DNA of 64,000 bases from Streptomyces liliifuscus (GTDB lineage: Bacteria > Actinomycetota > Actinomycetes > Streptomycetales > Streptomycetaceae): contig NZ_CP066831.1 of assembly GCF_016598615.1 (NCBI RefSeq), positions 992,001 through 1,056,000 of the forward strand, written 5' to 3'. A program made the translations under genes and the position numbers. Positions 60,403-64,000 of the stretch are shown piece by piece (position 1 is the stretch's first letter; each line of letters opens with the position of its first letter). The notes below the pieces were generated by a model. It worked only from the letters and a program-made list of their open reading frames with translations. It did not search any database and was not told the DNA's origin.

Positions 60403-61293
60403 TCAGGCGTGGCCGTACAGGAGGCGGGCGGGGTTGGTGGTGCGCAGGGCGTGGACGGCGGCGGCCGCGCCGAGGTCGGGGATGACGGGAGGTGCGTACG
60501 GGCGGTCGCTGCCGCCGACGACCACGTCGATGCCGACGGCACGAACGACCGCGTCCACGGCGCGAGTTCCGTAGGAGGAGGTCTCGTAGAACGCGTCGAA
60601 GTCGACCTGGCCCCGCCCTCCGCCACGGATCGCGAGCCGTTCGCCGTGCAGCGGGGCGAGACCCGCGAGGGCGGCGAAGCAGACGCGCAGGCGCGGGTGG
60701 CGGGCGCGGCCGAAGGCGCGGAAGGCGAACCAGGACGCGTGCATCTGGTGCACGTACGGGACCAGGGCGGGCCACCAAGGAGGGGCGTCGGGAGTGGACC
60801 TGACCGCGCCCGGGTGGATGAAGAGGGGTTTGCCGTGGCGGGCGAGGACGTCGAGGAACGGGGCGCACCGGGTCCAGCCGGCCGCGTCGAGGAGGGCTGT
60901 GGCGGGGAGTTGGAGGCCCACGCAGCCCCGCCTGAGTTCGCGTTCGACGGCCTCGGGGTCCGGTGCCGACAGGCAGGGAGAGGCCCAGACGCCGAAGGGG
61001 GCCGGGAGTGCGAGGGCTCCGTCGTGGAACGCCTCCAGGAGCGGGGCGGCCTCGGCGGGCGGCAGGTACTCGATGCCGAGGGGGCTGGGCAGGGACACCA
61101 GGGCGAGGCCGAGACCGTCGGTGGCGGCAAGACGCGTACGGGCCGTGATGTCGTGGTCGGCCGGGTCGACCTCGTAGGGCGGTTCGCCGCCCGCGTGCAG
61201 GGTCCAGCCGTCGAGGTACGGCGGTGTGGTGCGGGAGCGCAGCAACTCGATGAAGTCGGTTGGCCAGATGTGCTGGTGGACGTCGGTGGGCAC
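60403..61293 (-). CDS. Amidohydrolase-family (TIM-barrel) hydrolase
   Basis: 296 residues. N-terminal metal motif DVHQHIWP (HxH), a later His in KPLFIHPGAV, and DVVVGGSDRPYAPP with the catalytic Asp: amidohydrolase-2 type decarboxylase/hydrolase fold. Substrate unknown. GTG at 61293 has CGAGGACC upstream. First gene of a two-gene operon with the cysteine dioxygenase-like gene; LacI-type boxes lie in the divergent region at 61355-61392. Confidence 0.87.
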   Translation of the reverse strand: MPTDVHQHIWPTDFIELLRSRTTPPYLDGWTLHAGGEPPYEVDPADHDITARTRLAATDGLGLALVSLPSPLGIEYLPPAEAAPLLEAFHDGALALPAPFGVWASPCLSAPDPEAVERELRRGCVGLQLPATALLDAAGWTRCAPFLDVLARHGKPLFIHPGAVRSTPDAPPWWPALVPYVHQMHASWFAFRAFGRARHPRLRVCFAALAGLAPLHGERLAIRGGGRGQVDFDAFYETSSYGTRAVDAVVRAVGIDVVVGGSDRPYAPPVIPDLGAAAAVHALRTTNPARLLYGHA

Positions 61294-61354
61294 TCGGCGG
61301 TCCTCGGGCTGGCAAAGATCCTGGCAAAGGGTAAGGAGGGGCGGTCAACCCAGG

Positions 61355-61366
61355 TTAAGCGTTTCA
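61355..61366. promoter_or_regulatory. Candidate LacI-family operator 1
   Basis: TTAAGCGTTTCA, a LacI-like half-palindrome with a central CG, 62 bases upstream of the amidohydrolase GTG in the divergent region. Confidence 0.6.
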
Positions 61367-61380
61367 CTTATACGGTTAAC

Positions 61381-61392
61381 TTAAGCGATTAA
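61381..61392. promoter_or_regulatory. Candidate LacI-family operator 2
   Basis: TTAAGCGATTAA, near-perfect LacI palindrome with central CG, 26 bases from box 1 (centre to centre). Likely bound by the divergent LacI regulator. Confidence 0.7.
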
Positions 61393-61540
61393 CAAGCGGG
61401 CCTGTCAAGCATGCCTCCGGCGGCGACGGGCCCCGCCCAGGAGCGGCGCCCGAGTACGGACCCGAGCACTGACGGGACGACGACGGCGCCCGGCGGGCCG
61501 TGTGCCCACATTGCGGACGCCTCCCGGTAGGCTTCCGGGC

Positions 61541-62545
61541 ATGGCCAGGCCCAGCAAACGCACCACCCTCAGGGAGGTGGCCGAGGCCACGGGCCTCTCC
61601 ACCGCCGCCGTCTCTTACGCCCTGCGCGGCAAACACGTCTCCAAGGAGACCGAGGAACGGGTGCGCCAGGCCGCGGCCGAACTCGGCTACGAGGCCGACC
61701 CCATCGCCCGCGCACTGGTCAGCGGCCGAACCAGCATGGTCGGCGTCCTAGCGGGCGATCTCCAGGACCTCTGGCAGCAGCAGCTGATGGCGGCCATCGG
61801 CCGGGAGCTGCTGGCCGGTGACCGCTACGCGCTGATCCTCGACGCGGGCGGCGACCCCGACCGTGAACTGGCCCTCGCCAAGCAGCTGCGCGACCAGCGG
61901 GTCGACGCGCTGCTGGTGTCTCCCGTGAACCCCTCCGCGAAGGGCTGGGCCACCATCGCGGACTCGCTCCCGGTGGTGGCCGTCGGCGACTCGCTGAGCC
62001 GGGCCCGCACGGCCGGCCAGGTCATCTTCGACAACCGGGCAGGCATCGACGCCGTGTTGGAGTATCTGCACGGCCTCGGCCACCGCCGGGTGACCGTTCT
62101 GACCCCGACCCGCCCGAGCACCCCGGACCGGCCCGCCGACGTGTACGTCCGCGAGGCGGCCGACCGCCTCGGGCTCCAGGCCGAACTGGTCCCCTGCCCG
62201 CAGGAGTTGGGCGAGGCGACGGCGGTGGCGCGCGGCGTCCTGGAGGGGGCCCACCCCGCGACGGCCGTGTTCTGTTTCTCGGACTCACTGGCGTACGGGG
62301 TGTACGCGGCCGCGGCCGAAGCCTCACTGGAGGTGGGCCGGGACGTCTCCGTGGTCGGCTTCGACAACCACCCGGTGTCGCGGGTGCTCACGCCACCGCT
62401 GACCACCGTGGACTGGGGGCTGACCCAGATCGCGGCGGAGGCGGCACGGCTGACGGTCGCGGCGATCGAGGGCAAGCGGGTGCGGAAGAAGCGGGTGCTG
62501 TGCGCACCGCAGATGAGCGAACGCGGGTCTGCCGTGCGAGTGTGA
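61541..62545 (+). CDS. LacI-family transcriptional regulator
   Basis: 334 residues. N-terminal LacI DNA-binding domain TLREVAEATGLSTAAVSYALRGKHVSKETEERVRQAAAELGYEADPIARAL including hinge helix; C-terminal periplasmic-binding-like domain with VGVLAGDLQD, VVAVGDSLSRARTAGQVIFDNRAGIDAVLEYL and VSVVGFDNHPVSRVLTPPLTTVDWG. Effector may be related to the amidohydrolase/cysteine dioxygenase operon it likely represses. ATG at 61541 has weak ribosome binding sequence. Confidence 0.94.
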   Translation: MARPSKRTTLREVAEATGLSTAAVSYALRGKHVSKETEERVRQAAAELGYEADPIARALVSGRTSMVGVLAGDLQDLWQQQLMAAIGRELLAGDRYALILDAGGDPDRELALAKQLRDQRVDALLVSPVNPSAKGWATIADSLPVVAVGDSLSRARTAGQVIFDNRAGIDAVLEYLHGLGHRRVTVLTPTRPSTPDRPADVYVREAADRLGLQAELVPCPQELGEATAVARGVLEGAHPATAVFCFSDSLAYGVYAAAAEASLEVGRDVSVVGFDNHPVSRVLTPPLTTVDWGLTQIAAEAARLTVAAIEGKRVRKKRVLCAPQMSERGSAVRV

Positions 62546-62730
62546 GAGCCGCGCCGGTGTGAAGTCTGAGACCTCGGCGGTTCAGTGGACGTGGAAGGCG
62601 GACCGCCACCGCGGCTCCGCTGCTCGATCGCCCCGGGTCAGCCCGGCGAGCGCCTTGCCGAGCGCGCCCTCACCTGGTTCGGTCGGACGCCGTCCGCCCC
62701 TATCCGCGACGCTTGCCCTCTCCCCCGCCC

Positions 62731-63291
62731 TCACCGGTCCGCATCCCGTCGGCGAAGGCCGTCGAGGATGACGCTCATCAGAGGCCTCGCCTTCGACTCC
62801 CACTCGTCCCGGTTCAGTCGGCCTAGGTAGGCGATGAGCAGGAGGACCCCGTGGGCGTCGACGTCCGTGCGAATGGAACCGGCCGCTTTCCCTGCGTCCA
62901 GCAGGTGACCCAGGGCGCCTTCGATGGGGTTGTGGCTGTGGGCGACGAGGTCCTGCCAGGCGGCCGGCTCCAGCGCCGCCAGGACGCCGCGCTTGATCTC
63001 GGCGTAGTCGATCACTCGGTCGAGCCAGCGACGCAGGGCTTCGACGGGCTCGTGGTCCGCCAGCAGGGCGGAGGAAGCCGTCACGAGTTCCTCGACGTCG
63101 CGCCGGTAGACCTCGGCGAGGAGTGCCTCGCGGTTGGGGAAGTTCCGGTACAGCGTTCCCTGTCCCACACCGGCGCGCTTGGCGATCTCGTTGAGGTGGA
63201 CGTGGCTGGACTCGGCGAGGGCCGCACGGGCGGCCTCCAGGATGCGGGTCCGGTTCCGCTCCGCGTCCGGACGGCGTGCCGGCGTACTCAT
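62731..63291 (-). CDS. TetR-family transcriptional regulator
   Basis: 186 residues. N-terminal HTH NRTRILEAARAALAESSHVHLNEIAKRAGVGQGTLYRNFPNREALLAEVY; C-terminal helical ligand domain. ATG at 63291 has GAGAG upstream. Divergent from the SDR gene, with two mirror-image 16-base operators between (63323-63370). Likely represses the SDR gene and itself; inducer unknown. Confidence 0.93.
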   Translation of the reverse strand: MSTPARRPDAERNRTRILEAARAALAESSHVHLNEIAKRAGVGQGTLYRNFPNREALLAEVYRRDVEELVTASSALLADHEPVEALRRWLDRVIDYAEIKRGVLAALEPAAWQDLVAHSHNPIEGALGHLLDAGKAAGSIRTDVDAHGVLLLIAYLGRLNRDEWESKARPLMSVILDGLRRRDADR

Positions 63292-63322
63292 AGGTCTCTC
63301 CTGAATGCTCCGCCTCCGACAA

Positions 63323-63370
63323 GTGGACACGTGTCCGGTAGGCTGGAACACGCACCGGACACGTGTCCAC
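63323..63370. promoter_or_regulatory. Paired TetR-type operators
   Basis: GTGGACACGTGTCCGG at 63323-63338 and CCGGACACGTGTCCAC at 63355-63370; each contains the perfect palindrome GGACACGTGTCC, and the 16-base sites are reverse complements. Centre-to-centre distance is 32 bp (three helical turns), placing both on one face of DNA. Confidence 0.85.
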
Positions 63371-63387
63371 TTTACTTGGAGGCAGTA

Positions 63388-64000
63388 GTGCTTTCCCTTC
63401 ACGGCAAGATCGTCGCCATCACCGGGGCGAGTGGCGGCATCGGCGAAGCCACGGCCCGGCTGCTCGCCGAGCGCGGCGCCGCGGTCGTCCTCTCGGCGCG
63501 CCGCAGCGAGCGCATCGACGCCATAGCGCGGGACATCAGGGAGCAGGGCGGCCGCGCCGTCACGTGCGTCGTCGACGTCACCAAGGCCGAGGACCTGCGG
63601 CGTCTGGTCGCCACCACGGTCGCCCAGTACGGCCGTGTCGACGTCCTGGTGAACAACGCCGGCATCGCCCCGATCAGCCCGGTGGCCGATCTCGACACCG
63701 AAGGCTGGTCGGCCATGATCGACGTCAACCTTCGCGGCACGCTCAACGGCATCGCCGCCGCGCTGCCCGCCTTCCGTGAGCAGGGCTCGGGCCACCTGGT
63801 GAGCATCGTCTCCGTGGCCGGCCTGTCCGTGTCCCCCTCGATGGCCGTCTACGCGGCGACGAAGAACGCGGTACGCACGGTCCACGAGGGGCTGCGCAAG
63901 GAGTCCACCGACGGAGTTGTGCGCACGACAGCCATCTCGCCGGGCTACATCCGCACCGACCTCGCCGACTCCATGGCAGACCCGCACGTCCGCGAGCAGA
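63388..64000 (+). CDS. Short-chain dehydrogenase/reductase (SDR), cut by window edge
   Basis: At least 204 residues, the 3' end outside the window. Cofactor motif TGASGGIG, NNAG (VLVNNAGIAPI), catalytic Ser in SIVSVAGLS and YxxxK (YAATKN), then PG motif SPGYIRTD: a classical SDR, all catalytic residues present. GTG at 63388 has TTGGAGG upstream. Probably induced through the divergent TetR regulator; substrate unknown. Confidence 0.93.
   Translation, partial: MLSLHGKIVAITGASGGIGEATARLLAERGAAVVLSARRSERIDAIARDIREQGGRAVTCVVDVTKAEDLRRLVATTVAQYGRVDVLVNNAGIAPISPVADLDTEGWSAMIDVNLRGTLNGIAAALPAFREQGSGHLVSIVSVAGLSVSPSMAVYAATKNAVRTVHEGLRKESTDGVVRTTAISPGYIRTDLADSMADPHVREQ

Noticed and set aside
1..64000. 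CRISPR array or mobile element
   Set aside because: The only tandem repeats are short coding or 3' end duplications without spacers; no transposase, integrase or terminal inverted repeat was seen.

Overview
The window is high-GC actinobacterial chromosome, almost certainly Streptomyces or a close relative. Pointers are GTG and TTG starts with strong GGAGG-type ribosome binding sites, carbohydrate ABC permeases without their own ATPase, a stand-alone SecDF fusion, a DUF5707-like secreted protein, and many one- and two-component regulators. I see no rRNA, tRNA, CRISPR array, insertion sequence, prophage or attachment site. Most genes are intact; the window cuts a GlxA-type regulator at the left edge and a short-chain dehydrogenase at the right edge.

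Layout. 1-5.7 kb: GlxA-type regulator (cut) divergent from a RidA-like deaminase, a two-component pair whose kinase is an internal tandem duplication, a small secreted DUF5707-like protein and an SRPBCC protein. 5.7-11.1 kb: sugar ABC transporter (two permeases and a binding lipoprotein) with a PLP enzyme, divergent from a FadR-type regulator with palindromic operators between them. 11.3-17.6 kb: DUF4419 protein, Old Yellow Enzyme with divergent MerR regulator and palindrome, methyltransferase, HAD-like protein and HEAT-repeat protein. 17.7-21.9 kb: a three-gene MoxR module (unknown protein, MoxR-type AAA+ ATPase, and a DUF2201-type protein combining an HExxH region with a von Willebrand A domain). 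22-27.8 kb: MMPL transporter, overlapping lipoprotein and a large LuxR (LAL) regulator, closed by a terminator. 27.9-34 kb: three alpha/beta hydrolases, a sigma factor, an ArsR-like regulator, and two secreted cell-wall proteins (PGRP amidase and a peptidoglycan-binding protein).

34-48 kb is the most notable part: an OGG-fold DNA glycosylase-like gene divergent from a tightly coupled run of DUF4132 protein, 1695-residue protein, tiny ORF, YehL-type MoxR ATPase, DUF5682-VWA fusion and SWIM zinc-finger protein. From gene content this is an actinobacterial version of the E. coli yehI-yehL-yehM-yehP-yehQ set, with the yehM-like and yehP-like parts in one polypeptide. Its function is not established; I infer an ATP-driven remodelling machine. 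Together with the 17.7-21.9 kb module, the window holds two distinct MoxR/VWA systems 14 kb apart.

48-64 kb: a cysteine desulfurase-like enzyme, a secreted hydrolase, a DUF2975/YozG-type pair behind a nested inverted-repeat operator, a secreted small protein, SecDF, a saccharopine dehydrogenase-like / APC permease / universal stress protein run, an ArsR-SRPBCC pair, a cysteine dioxygenase-like / amidohydrolase operon divergent from a LacI regulator with two LacI boxes, and a TetR/SDR divergent pair with two mirror-image operators.
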